This document shows, in pieces, positions 20,024 to 28,583 of a stretch of 31,071 bases of DNA. Every line of letters starts with the position of its first letter. Positions within the stretch are counted from its first letter, which is position 1. The stretch is from a virus, in the IMG/VR virus record IMGVR_UViG_3300009079_000076, positions 1 through 31,071 of that record. One strand, 5' to 3'. A program made the position numbers and the translations under genes. The notes below the pieces were generated by a model. It did no database searches. It saw nothing but the letters and a program-made list of their open reading frames with translations, and was not told the DNA's origin.

Positions 20024-22114
20024 TTAGCCTCCTACGATCTCTGAGAAGTCAACACCAGTTCGGGCAGCAACAAAGCTCAGAGTAATAAAGTTAATAGAAC
20101 GTGCAGGCTTGATGTAAATATCAGAGACAAAGCGATTAGTATCAATCACTTCACCAGTGTTATTAGTTTCATCACAAACTACACGGAAATCGGTGATACC
20201 ACGTCTACCTTGTACATCACGCAAGAAAGGCTCAACTAGGTTCAAGAACTGCGCACGAGTGAATTCATCATTGAACTCAAATAGCGAGAACTTAGAAGCA
20301 GTAGCAATTGCTTTCTCGATAGTAATGAATAAGCGACGAACATTGATTCGATCAAACGCAGATGGTTTGGCAAGGGCAGTCTTATCACCGAATAATAGAG
20401 TGCCTTCTCCAGGGAACGATACAATAGGATTGACTCGTGCCTTGTAAAGCGAATCACGCTCTGCTTGTTTAGGGTTAAATGCTAGTTTAGCAAAAGTACG
20501 AATTTGACCACGGTTCGGACCAGCAGGTGAGAACCAAGAATCAGCTACGCTATCAGTATTAGCACATAGACCAGCAACAGCACCTGAAGCAGATACCCAA
20601 CGATAAACATCGTTATACTTGTCATACATGTAACCAGCAGTAGAATCCATAACTGCATAAGAACTAGAAGTGATACCAGCAGCACCATCGCCATTAGCCC
20701 ACTTCAATACTTCGCCTTTAGGATCGTTAGTACCAACAGTAGCAGTAATTGGAGGAGATACGAAAGCAACACAATCTTTACGTTTTTCAGCTAGAGCAAT
20801 TACTAGGTTAGCTTGCGCTGTAGAAAGATCACCACCAATAATTAAGTTAACATCAATGCTTTCGGAATCTTCGAACGCAGATGTTAAAGCAGCAACTCGT
20901 TGCCCCTCAAGTGCTTCGGCATTAGAGCCACCAGCTAGAGAGATTGAGCTTGCTGTAGAACCAAAAGTAGAAAGGGGATTTGCTGCCCAAACGTACTCAG
21001 AGGAACGATTAATGACTTCAACATAATAGTTATTAGTACCATCAGATTTTTTGTCGCCAGAATTCTTGCCTAGATATGCATATGTTTCTAGTACACTATC
21101 AGCAGAACCAGTCCATGAACCATCTTCATCAACTACAACAACGTGAACTTCACCATTATCTGGCGCAGTATCAAATTCGCCAGCAAAAGCAGTGAAAGAA
21201 GCATCTTCAAAACTTTGATGATCAGCAACTACAACTTTTAAAGAGTTACCCAATTCTCCTGGATATCTTGCTACCCAAGCACCAGCGGAAGCCAAGCTAA
21301 TAGAGTCTTTATGATCTTCGTTCTTAACTTTAACACCAGCTTGCGCTAGAGTTGCTGTTGCTGTTGCAGCTTCTGATGAACCAGATACAGTTAATGTAAC
21401 AGAAGGTGCTGAATCATATCCATCACCGCCAGCAGTTACTGTAATTGACTCTATACCAAGAGAAGTGATGTTTATCTGAGCACCAGTACCTGTACCGCCT
21501 GAAGTGGCAACAGCAGATTGACTACCCACTGAAGTATAAGAACCACCGCTTTGTACGCTTACAGTACTAACAGCACCCGAAACATCTACAGCAGTTACTG
21601 TTATCTGTGCTTCTGTACCAGCACCAAGGTTAATAGTTAATACGTCATCTACCGAATAACCAGTACCTGTACCACCACCTGCAGCACTTGCGGTAAGAAC
21701 TTTAAGTTTAGCTGTTGCTTCAGCATCATTTGCTGAATTGCCTGAATCACTAGCACCTATAGTAACTGTAGGTACTGATGTATAACCAGCTCCAGGAGTA
21801 TCTACTGAAATAGTAGAAACAGAATCTGAAGCAGAAGTTGCGTTTAACAAACCAGTTGCATCGGCACGGACGACACGAAGATCGCTACCATATGCCAAAA
21901 ATTGTGAAGCGGTAAGGAAAGACTTAGCAGTAATATCGTCTGGGCGACCAAACTTAGCTACGAGATCTTTCTCTGATCCGACTTGTACAACTTTATCAAC
22001 TGGTCCCCAAACGAAAGAGCCAGCGTAAGCACCAATAGAGGTGGATACGGCTGGTACAACATTTGTCAGGTCAACTTCTTTAACCTGAACTCCTGGAGAT
22101 ACTTGAAAAGCCAT
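20024..22114 (-). CDS. 18: tail sheath protein gp18 with an inserted repeat domain
   Basis: This 696-residue protein (T4 gp18: 659) forms the contractile sheath. The N-terminus (VSPGVQVKEVDLTNVVPAVS, then GAYAGSFVWGPVDKVVQVGS) and C-terminal third (PNRGQIRTFAKLAFNPKQAERD, NPIVSFPGEGTLLFGDKTAL, FDRINVRRLFITIEKAI) are conserved sheath sequence. Between about residues 97 and 260 is a Gly/Ser/Thr-rich region with repeats of the type GAGYTSVPTVTI, GTGYSVDDVLTI, GGSYTSVGS and GDGYDSAPSVTL, probably an outward-facing beta domain. The start is the ATG at 22112..22114 after GAGGAATT; an earlier ATG at 22129 lies before that site. A late promoter lies 66 bases upstream. Confidence 0.95.
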   Translation of the reverse strand: MAFQVSPGVQVKEVDLTNVVPAVSTSIGAYAGSFVWGPVDKVVQVGSEKDLVAKFGRPDDITAKSFLTASQFLAYGSDLRVVRADATGLLNATSASDSVSTISVDTPGAGYTSVPTVTIGASDSGNSANDAEATAKLKVLTASAAGGGTGTGYSVDDVLTINLGAGTEAQITVTAVDVSGAVSTVSVQSGGSYTSVGSQSAVATSGGTGTGAQINITSLGIESITVTAGGDGYDSAPSVTLTVSGSSEAATATATLAQAGVKVKNEDHKDSISLASAGAWVARYPGELGNSLKVVVADHQSFEDASFTAFAGEFDTAPDNGEVHVVVVDEDGSWTGSADSVLETYAYLGKNSGDKKSDGTNNYYVEVINRSSEYVWAANPLSTFGSTASSISLAGGSNAEALEGQRVAALTSAFEDSESIDVNLIIGGDLSTAQANLVIALAEKRKDCVAFVSPPITATVGTNDPKGEVLKWANGDGAAGITSSSYAVMDSTAGYMYDKYNDVYRWVSASGAVAGLCANTDSVADSWFSPAGPNRGQIRTFAKLAFNPKQAERDSLYKARVNPIVSFPGEGTLLFGDKTALAKPSAFDRINVRRLFITIEKAIATASKFSLFEFNDEFTRAQFLNLVEPFLRDVQGRRGITDFRVVCDETNNTGEVIDTNRFVSDIYIKPARSINFITLSFVAARTGVDFSEIVGG

Positions 22115-22179
22115 TTTGGAATTCCTCATTAAATTAAATTTATTTTACAAGAGAGCATAATACGAATATTCAACACAAG

Positions 22180-22187
22180 TATTTATA
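22180..22187 (-). promoter_or_regulatory. T4-type late promoter for the sheath gene
   Basis: TATAAATA on the minus strand, three bases after the terminase stop codon in the 76-base gap before gp18. It gives an A/T-rich leader of about 55 bases and allows high sheath, tube and portal expression. Confidence 0.88.
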
Positions 22188-22190
22188 CAA

Positions 22191-23792
22191 TTAGAAAAGT
22201 CCAGTATTGCTGTCGACAATCCACCTTTGACCAGTAGAGTCTACTTCAACCTCTTCTGCTTTCCCATCGTCCATAAATCCAAATGGTAACATATCCTGCT
22301 CTATTGCTTTTAATTGTTCTTCATATAACATTCCCTTGATATCAATATCAGACATTTCCCCGAAGAACGGAGTAGTGATAAACCAACCAAACATTACTAG
22401 GTTCATCACTAAGTCGTCATGATTGTTGTCGCTGGCTTCAAAAGAAGACCCCCTTGCGACAAACGTAGACAATTCTAATATAGTCTCTGAATCTACGATT
22501 TCTAGTTTTAACTGTTCTACTAAATCCTTCATATTAGAACAGCCAATTCTTTTTACCTTTTTGTTCATTGTAACACCGATTGAACCTGCTTTTACCATAG
22601 ATTCAACATGAGTATTCTCATACTCTAGGTCATAATACAACCCATTAGCAACTACCGCCCCCTGATCATTACTCTCTATTATAACATACGCCTCATTGTA
22701 AGTCATCGCATATTTGTAAATGATATCAGGGAACAACAATGGTGAGATCATATTATTTCTATAAATCGCCACCTGCTTAAATGGCTTGACACTAGTGTCG
22801 ATAATATTGAATGTAGAATAATCTCTACCCCGACCCTTTGCTACGTCTACGCACATGATGTAATTATGATCGACTTGGGGTCGTTCAAATACCTTTATAC
22901 CATCCTGTTGATAAATCGGAGAAGACGCTTTCATCGCCATAAGTTTATCTGGGGAAATAAGAGTATTACCAGTACCATGGAAAGTGTTACCAAACTCTTG
23001 TTCAAACTGTAACTCGGATGTGTTGGCTACGGTTTGTTTCTTCCATTCTTCGTCTCTTCCAGGAACATCCCACCAATCAACCCTGAATGGTTTATATTCG
23101 TTCGTTCCTTGTACTGCTCCTTCCCATAACTTTTGGTATACGTTACCAATACCATTTGCCGTAGAAGTTATGATAACTCTAGAAGTTTTACCCGAAGAAA
23201 CAACTGGATATGTACTAGTATAGAACTGACCTGCATTCTCTACAAACGCAAACTCGTCAAGGAATAGTAAGTTAACCGACATACCACGAATAGAAGATCC
23301 GCTAGTCGCAGAGGCAATAATCCTTGAATTGTTACTAAATTCTATGGAACCCTTGTTCAGAGTTTTACATCCAGGTTGCAAAAAGAAAGGTAAGTTTTCG
23401 AGAGCAAGCGTGATACGAGTTAGCATTTCTCTCGCAGTAGCACCCTTGTTTGCTAGGATTGCTACAGTTTTCTCTGGATTGAATAGTGCATACCAAAGTA
23501 GATACACAACCGAACTGATAGACTTGCCCGATTGCCGACAAGCTAATACGATAGAAAATCTACTGTCTTGAAAATGATCGAACATGTTCTTTTGGTAGGG
23601 GTATAAATTGAATGGAACAAGACCCTTGTCGAGAGAAACGACTTTCACGTAGGTTTCGGCGAAGTATGAAGGATCTTCCATACAACGTTTGTATTCTGAG
23701 ATCTCTTGGACGCTCCAGTTTTGCTCAACCCCATCACGCTTTACATTAGGGTTGCCTAGATATCCAAGGTCGCTATTCTTGACCTTCTGCAT
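22191..23792 (-). CDS. 17: terminase large subunit gp17
   Basis: This 533-residue protein (T4 gp17: 610) is the headful DNA packaging motor. The ATPase domain has an adenine-binding-like YPYQKNM (64-70), Walker A CRQSGKS (85-91), Walker B LLFLDE with catalytic Glu180, and coupling motif TSTAN (209-213). The nuclease domain (about 310-500) has Asp316 in MCVDVAKGRGRDYS, Glu373 in IIESND, and a later Asp in SDNNHDDLVM. It is shorter than T4 mainly at the N- and C-termini. Its ATG lies 20 bases inside the small subunit gene with an AAGGAAAT site, as in T4 gene 16/17 overlap. Confidence 0.97.
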   Translation of the reverse strand: MQKVKNSDLGYLGNPNVKRDGVEQNWSVQEISEYKRCMEDPSYFAETYVKVVSLDKGLVPFNLYPYQKNMFDHFQDSRFSIVLACRQSGKSISSVVYLLWYALFNPEKTVAILANKGATAREMLTRITLALENLPFFLQPGCKTLNKGSIEFSNNSRIIASATSGSSIRGMSVNLLFLDEFAFVENAGQFYTSTYPVVSSGKTSRVIITSTANGIGNVYQKLWEGAVQGTNEYKPFRVDWWDVPGRDEEWKKQTVANTSELQFEQEFGNTFHGTGNTLISPDKLMAMKASSPIYQQDGIKVFERPQVDHNYIMCVDVAKGRGRDYSTFNIIDTSVKPFKQVAIYRNNMISPLLFPDIIYKYAMTYNEAYVIIESNDQGAVVANGLYYDLEYENTHVESMVKAGSIGVTMNKKVKRIGCSNMKDLVEQLKLEIVDSETILELSTFVARGSSFEASDNNHDDLVMNLVMFGWFITTPFFGEMSDIDIKGMLYEEQLKAIEQDMLPFGFMDDGKAEEVEVDSTGQRWIVDSNTGLF

Positions 23793-24126
23793 CTATTTCC
23801 TTTTCTTCTCGCCTTTGATGTAGCATTTTCTGTAGATCTGTAGCTGAACCGACAAACACATTATTTTGAGTTAGTTGTTTTGGTTGTTCTAACGCTTCGG
23901 CTTTATCTACTTCTTTCTTTTGCTTTTGTAGATGCATTAGCTTGTCTGAAACGTCAGCAGTATTTTTGATCATGCCAGAAAGAACTTCAAATGCACGAGG
24001 ATGCTCACTCTCACGAGCAAGGTCTAACATCAAGTCAATCGCCTCTTGCCCCTTTTCGACTAACTCGTAATAGTTAGTTCTTGCAAAGGAGTAATCATCA
24101 TTAACATCATCTTTTTCGTTACTCAT
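23773..24126 (-). CDS. 16: terminase small subunit gp16
   Basis: This encodes 117 residues from the ATG at 24124..24126 (T4 gp16: 164). An ATG ten codons earlier overlaps gp15 and is unlikely. It has an acidic start (NEKDDVNDDYS), a central helical pair (ELVEKGQEAIDLMLDLARES, AFEVLSGMIKNTADVSDKLM) of the type that forms small terminase rings, and a polar C-terminal helix (SATDLQKMLHQRREEKE). Assignment is by position between 15 and 17, and by the helical hairpin. It starts one base after the gp15 stop (TAATATG), with only a weak binding site, so it is probably coupled to gp15. Confidence 0.88.
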   Translation of the reverse strand: MSNEKDDVNDDYSFARTNYYELVEKGQEAIDLMLDLARESEHPRAFEVLSGMIKNTADVSDKLMHLQKQKKEVDKAEALEQPKQLTQNNVFVGSATDLQKMLHQRREEKEIDAEGQE

Positions 24127-24127
24127 A

Positions 24128-25105
24128 TTAATTAACCGTGTAATTGGTGACCTCAACAGTCGTACTAGTATTTAGACCTACTAGATTTTCTCCAATTTGC
24201 GGGAACCCTTCCAAATTCGTAAGGGTAAATGTAGTTTCGTTAGCGGTTTCGTCATAGGCTCTTGCCACCAAACCATAGATCGCTGTGGTTTCCCCCAAGA
24301 ATGGTTCATTTGACCCAAACCCTGAAGCGATATCCCCAGAGACTGTCATAGTAATAGAAGTTACTGTTGGTATGAAGTCCTTAGATTCAACAATACCGAA
24401 ATTGTCTGTCCCATCAGATCCAAATGGAGCCACTCGAGTGTTTAAGTTTTCTATGTGAGCATCATCTTCTGCATTAAGGAAAGTAACCTCTGTAGCTTTA
24501 ACCAGTTTATTCGTAGCAGCACTACCAAAGAACTTAACACGCATTGTAAAGTCTAGAGTATAGACTAGTACACGCCTTGCTTCGAAGTCCCCTTCATAGT
24601 CATCAGAGATAGAAACTCCCTCTAAAGAAATAGGGACATCTGTATTTTGATCTACGCCATCTACAAGTTTAGCTGAGACTGTATACTCTGGTTGGAATAT
24701 AGGAAGTATTTGTTCTAGTATTTGTAGTCCTTCGTCTTGGTTCTTAGCCAAGATGTTTAACTGCATACCAATTTTATAGGGTACAAAAGAAACGCTATCC
24801 GCAGAATCCCCTGTTTGATTAGTTACTAGTTTGTTAAATCGGTTTAGTTTAGACTCGGTGTCATATGTCAGAGAAGTAATCTCAAACGACAAACGTGGGA
24901 TCTTGATTGCTATTTTAGAAGAAGAAAGATCTCTTTGCCCCTCAATCCTAGCAATAAACTTTTGTTTTGGTCCATAAGAAAGCGGAACCTTTACTATCTG
25001 ACCAGAAGTACCGCTCTGACGAATAATGTTTATATCGTTAAACAGAGTACCAAATATGGCTACCGATTTTCTTAGAATAGCATGATAAAAATGACCACCA
25101 AACAT
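24128..25105 (-). CDS. 15: proximal tail sheath stabiliser gp15
   Basis: This 325-residue protein (T4 gp15: 272) caps the tail end and joins it to the neck. The start MFGGHFYHAILRKSVAIFGT resembles T4 gp15 (MFGYFYNSSFRRYATLMGD), followed by LFNDINIIRQ, VPLSYGPKQKFIARI, LPRLSFEI-type (here IPRLSFEITSLTYD), NQDEGLQILEQILPIFQPEYTV, and a C-terminal beta-rich extension (about 230-325) longer than in T4. The extension is Thr/Val-rich and ends VEVTNYTVN. It starts with a one-base overlap with the gp14 stop (TAATG). Confidence 0.93.
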   Translation of the reverse strand: MFGGHFYHAILRKSVAIFGTLFNDINIIRQSGTSGQIVKVPLSYGPKQKFIARIEGQRDLSSSKIAIKIPRLSFEITSLTYDTESKLNRFNKLVTNQTGDSADSVSFVPYKIGMQLNILAKNQDEGLQILEQILPIFQPEYTVSAKLVDGVDQNTDVPISLEGVSISDDYEGDFEARRVLVYTLDFTMRVKFFGSAATNKLVKATEVTFLNAEDDAHIENLNTRVAPFGSDGTDNFGIVESKDFIPTVTSITMTVSGDIASGFGSNEPFLGETTAIYGLVARAYDETANETTFTLTNLEGFPQIGENLVGLNTSTTVEVTNYTVN

Positions 25106-26013
25106 TAGAAGTCTCCAAATGGGTTTGATTCAGTAAAGTCAAGAACGGCTGCAGCTTCAGTTTCTATTTCATAGTTCTTAGCGTAGTTATCTTGAACGGA
25201 TTCTTCTGTAGCACCCTCCATATCTTTAATAGCTGTAATAGTGCCAGAGCCACCAGATACTTCTGTTGTAACACTACCGCCAACAGTAAACTGGTGATAC
25301 TTACTATCGCTAGTTCTTATGCTGTGAAGGTAAATCTTAGAAGTTGTACTAGAAGCAATATCTTTATATGAAGCAATCGCTCCAGAGATAGTAACCCCAT
25401 CTTCTAGATTTTCAGTAATATTCTCGCCTATGATAAAGTCTGTCCCAGCAATACCGCTGATAGTAAGTTCTTGCTGATAGGCAAATAGGTTACTAATATT
25501 GTCAACTTCAGTATTACCAGTATCGAACTTCTCATCGCCAAACTCATAAAGAGAGCAGATAAGCTGATAAGTCGGTAAGTTTTGGAGTTGATAGAAAGGT
25601 TTCTCATGCTCAACTTTATCGATCTGGAAGAAAGACTTAGACATAGGAAGATAAATTAGATCTCCCTCATTAGGTCTGTAGTTAGTCAACTCATTATTGA
25701 AGACACCTACGGATTGTTCCCAGCGTCTTTTAGATACCACAAACGTTGCCGTATCTCTAATCTCTAACCCGAACTTGGTCATAAGTTCGCTTTCACCACC
25801 GAATCCTTCGGGGTTTTCGATATACATCTCTAATGTATATGAATCGTCAAATTGAGATTCTACAGTTTCGCCCAGAATGTAATCACGCTCTACGATGTTT
25901 CTTGGTAGATAATAGACATCCTGCCCATACATTTTTAAAGATTCAATTACGATATCTTCGTATAGGTTTTGTTCGCTTTTTACTGCGGGCGAAAAATATA
26001 CATTAGTAGCCAT
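25105..26013 (-). CDS. 14: neck protein gp14
   Basis: This 302-residue protein (T4 gp14: 256) is part of the head completion and neck complex with gp13. Conserved parts are ATNVYFSPAVKSEQNLYEDIVIES, GQDVYYLPRNIVERDYILGE, FGGESELMTKFGLEIRD, VSKRRWEQ, and a middle LIYLPMSKSFFQIDKVEHEKPFYQL (quoted in parts). Residues 185-275 carry an additional Thr/Ser/Gly-rich beta segment compared with T4. It starts three bases after gene 13 with a GGGGTAAAAG site formed by the end of gene 13. Confidence 0.94.
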   Translation of the reverse strand: MATNVYFSPAVKSEQNLYEDIVIESLKMYGQDVYYLPRNIVERDYILGETVESQFDDSYTLEMYIENPEGFGGESELMTKFGLEIRDTATFVVSKRRWEQSVGVFNNELTNYRPNEGDLIYLPMSKSFFQIDKVEHEKPFYQLQNLPTYQLICSLYEFGDEKFDTGNTEVDNISNLFAYQQELTISGIAGTDFIIGENITENLEDGVTISGAIASYKDIASSTTSKIYLHSIRTSDSKYHQFTVGGSVTTEVSGGSGTITAIKDMEGATEESVQDNYAKNYEIETEAAAVLDFTESNPFGDF

Positions 26014-26016
26014 CTT

Positions 26017-26775
26017 TTACCCCATGAAGAAATTAACTGGTAACTCGTGAGTTAACCTTACTTGTTCTTCTAGCTTCTCTAGGTCTTGCATTGCATCCTC
26101 ATATATCTGACGACCGTTAATCGTCACTCCTCCAGGAAGTTGCATACCTTCAAACTTTATTAGGTTAGCACCCCATTGTTTCTTGATAAGAGCAGTTGAA
26201 TATCTTTTAAGGAACATATCGTTCCAAATAGAGGTAGAACCTGCAGCCCCATCATAAGGAGCAACGTGCATAGTTGCTGCTACGATGATAATACCCCCCA
26301 CTTTAAGGTCTTCTTCGCCAACATCAAGATATATTTTATTCTCGTGGCGTGCCCACCTAATAAGTTCGCTCGCACCAGAACCTATTTTCATATCATACAT
26401 AGCTAGATTTTGCTGTACCATTTCATAGTAAGCAAGATTGCCAAGGTTTCCTAACTGATAAACATCGTTCAGGTGCATCTGATATTTAACATCAAACATG
26501 TTAAAGCCAGCATCTTCGGCGATAGGTAAGATGCGCTCTACAAAGATAACTGAATCGGCTACAGTTATAAACTTATTAGTTACATCATCGGCAGTAATCG
26601 TATGCGGAATAAACATCTTCTTGGTAGCATCTGAATGGTATTCTTGATAGAATTGTAATGCTTCGTCGATTCTTTCTTCTGCTTGATCAGGGTCAACGTT
26701 TATCTCGATTACTGGATCGCCCAACTGCCTAAAACAGTAGTCGATTAAATCTTGCCTAGATGCTGGGGTTGCCAT
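26017..26775 (-). CDS. 13: neck protein gp13
   Basis: This 252-residue protein (T4 gp13: 309) forms the head-completion ring under the portal. Recognised parts are the start MATPASRQDLIDYCFRQLG, DPVIEINVDPDQAEERIDEA, LQFYQEYHSD, NMFDVKYQMHLNDVYQL, and the C-terminal RYSTALIKKQWGANLIKFEG then LPGGVTINGRQIYEDA (quoted in parts), typical of T4-like gp13. It is the first gene of the morphogenesis run 13 to 23 and has a late promoter 43 bases upstream. AGGA nine bases before the ATG is the binding site. Confidence 0.94.
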   Translation of the reverse strand: MATPASRQDLIDYCFRQLGDPVIEINVDPDQAEERIDEALQFYQEYHSDATKKMFIPHTITADDVTNKFITVADSVIFVERILPIAEDAGFNMFDVKYQMHLNDVYQLGNLGNLAYYEMVQQNLAMYDMKIGSGASELIRWARHENKIYLDVGEEDLKVGGIIIVAATMHVAPYDGAAGSTSIWNDMFLKRYSTALIKKQWGANLIKFEGMQLPGGVTINGRQIYEDAMQDLEKLEEQVRLTHELPVNFFMG

Positions 26776-26817
26776 ATGAAATAGTCCTAGATTAAATTAT
26801 TTAATATCTTCTAAGTC

Positions 26818-26825
26818 TATTTATA
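26818..26825 (-). promoter_or_regulatory. T4-type late promoter for gene 13
   Basis: TATAAATA on the minus strand in the 103-base gap between the gene at 26879 and gene 13. The rest of the gap is A/T-rich with no clear terminator for the upstream gene. Confidence 0.87.
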
Positions 26826-26878
26826 CTTTTTAAAAGGCTAGGGGTCAATCAAATGATAGCAAATGTTATATATTGTAC

Positions 26879-28138
26879 CTAACTAAGACCGATAAACTCA
26901 AACTTTAAAAAAGCTAAAGAATGACAGTCCACTCCATACCAAACTTCTACGGTGTCCCCATCGTTTAAATAAAATAACGGTGATCGAGCATGATAATATA
27001 TGTTTGCCTGTTGAGCTGGATTTGATACACCGCTGGTTTCAAAGTATCCGTACCCCATATTATCTCCAGTTAGAGAAGTGAGGAATGGATTAGGTATTCT
27101 CCCAGTACCACTACTACCAGTTCTGCCAAAGTTAACAGAATTATTATAAAATATAGTAAATTTTCCGTTCGAACCGTTATTGCTATGATACACCGATTCC
27201 TCAGTGCCCCCACTATTGTGCCATTCATCGGGGTTGGAAGATGATGGAAGTTGGGCAATCTTGGTTTTCCATCCACTATTTGTTGATGTAGTTGACCCAA
27301 ACGTGTCAATATCATGAAACGTACCGTTAATAGAATATCCGAAAATTTGAGCATCTCCACGATAATATGTTGCCGAACCGTCTCTTTTACCCGAAATGTG
27401 CAAATACTTTGATGCGGATGTACCACTATACGTCAACTTTACCCTTCTTACAAATAGTAAAGGGTTATTGGTGATTGTGCTTGAAGAGGAACCAACCCCA
27501 CCAAGTTCGGAAGTATTAGGAATAGCAGTGTCGGTATATGAATTTGTGCCAGTGTAGGTTACAGGTATTCCGCCCAAGTTACGTTCTTTACCATAAAAGT
27601 CGTCAAAATCGATGGTGGACAAATTAGTGGTCTCTTCTGCTATTACTCTCACATCCGTGTCATTCAGTCTGATTGTTTCACCAAAAGTATCATCAAGAAG
27701 AATCCCAACATTGTTGTGAAATTTTGACCCAGACTCATTTCCGAGTGTTATTGGTTGAACAGCATCGGTCGAAGTTGATGTGGAGTATGAACCACTAATC
27801 TGAAGAATTCTATTACTTGATGTATTAAGGTAACACTGAAAAGAACCAGTACTAGACGAACCGAAATTAAGTTTTAAGATGCTAAAGTGATGACCAGTAG
27901 TTTTCTGTACTGATGTAGTTAAAGAATCTACTGTACAGTTTAGAAGAGGATATGTGGAAGTTCCTGGCACACCAATAGTCTTGACGTAAGCAGTGATTGT
28001 TTGACCACTATACACTGTCAAACCAACACCAGTTCCAGCAGTAGCAGTTGTATCGCTTTGGTATCTTATGTCACTTTCTAAGATAAATTCGTCGGCTTCC
28101 TGTAAACGACCTCTAACCGTCATTATAGATGCTGACAT
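26879..28138 (-). CDS. unidentified, probably virion-surface or tail-fibre-associated protein
   Basis: This 419-residue protein is Ser/Thr/Gly/Asn-rich and predicted almost wholly beta, without membrane segments or enzymatic motifs. The N-terminus MSASIMTVRGRLQEADEFIL leads into repeated Thr/Ser-rich strands. A motif LSTIDFDDFYGKE (about residues 175-187) resembles the 'DFYGK' type found at the end of structural modules in other marine phage tail proteins. The C-terminal half has Gly/Ser/Asn loops and ends with a DTVEVWYGVDCHSLAFLKFE strand pair. Position after the S74 fibre and before gene 13, on the late message, suggests a virion part contacting the host. I do not recognise a named family. 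Confidence 0.72.
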   Translation of the reverse strand: MSASIMTVRGRLQEADEFILESDIRYQSDTTATAGTGVGLTVYSGQTITAYVKTIGVPGTSTYPLLNCTVDSLTTSVQKTTGHHFSILKLNFGSSSTGSFQCYLNTSSNRILQISGSYSTSTSTDAVQPITLGNESGSKFHNNVGILLDDTFGETIRLNDTDVRVIAEETTNLSTIDFDDFYGKERNLGGIPVTYTGTNSYTDTAIPNTSELGGVGSSSSTITNNPLLFVRRVKLTYSGTSASKYLHISGKRDGSATYYRGDAQIFGYSINGTFHDIDTFGSTTSTNSGWKTKIAQLPSSSNPDEWHNSGGTEESVYHSNNGSNGKFTIFYNNSVNFGRTGSSGTGRIPNPFLTSLTGDNMGYGYFETSGVSNPAQQANIYYHARSPLFYLNDGDTVEVWYGVDCHSLAFLKFEFIGLS

Positions 28139-28140
28139 TA

Positions 28141-28581
28141 CTAACCGCCTTCATCGATGTGTGTTGTCGAATCAGAATCGACATTATTTTCTTCCTCATC
28201 GGGCGTCTCATCGTTGACGACTTCTTCACTGGTGTCTACTTCAGGGACTACGTCCCAAGGATTAATGTTATGTTCGACAGGTGTTTTAGATAAAGCAATA
28301 TCTCCTGCAATTTGCGATTCGGTATCTGAAACTTCTTCCTCTCCGAGCGAAGATTTAACCCAACCGATTACAATATCTTTAGTGACATCCGCCCATGCAA
28401 TGTAGTTTTCAGAAGAAGGATCTGCATCAGTATGAACACTGCCATAACGTCTACCACGGTGAATTACCTGTTTGTCGCCAACTTGTTCCGTCTCATAATC
28501 TGAGGCTTCCCAATGTACCATTTTGATAGCACCATCAGAGATATTCGAGTCAACCTTTGTTATATTCCAAACTATTGCCAT
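28141..28581 (-). CDS. conserved phage structural-region protein (DUF7936-like) with acidic tail
   Basis: This encodes 146 residues. Residues 1-80 form a beta-rich domain, MAIVWNITKVDSNISDG then AIKMVHWEASDYE, GSVHTDADPSSENYIAWADVTKDIVIGWVKSSLG (quoted in parts), matching a small protein common beside tail-fibre genes in marine T4-like phages: a 'W-x-I-x-x-x-D' start, a 'VHW' strand and a 'IxGWV' helix. I believe this is the DUF7936 type; its function is unknown, and a fibre accessory role is inferred from neighbours. Residues 105-146 are a strongly acidic, probably disordered tail. The AAAGGTGA site lies at the end of the S74 fibre gene, two bases from this gene's ATG. Confidence 0.7.
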   Translation of the reverse strand: MAIVWNITKVDSNISDGAIKMVHWEASDYETEQVGDKQVIHRGRRYGSVHTDADPSSENYIAWADVTKDIVIGWVKSSLGEEEVSDTESQIAGDIALSKTPVEHNINPWDVVPEVDTSEEVVNDETPDEEENNVDSDSTTHIDEGG

Positions 28582-28583
28582 AA

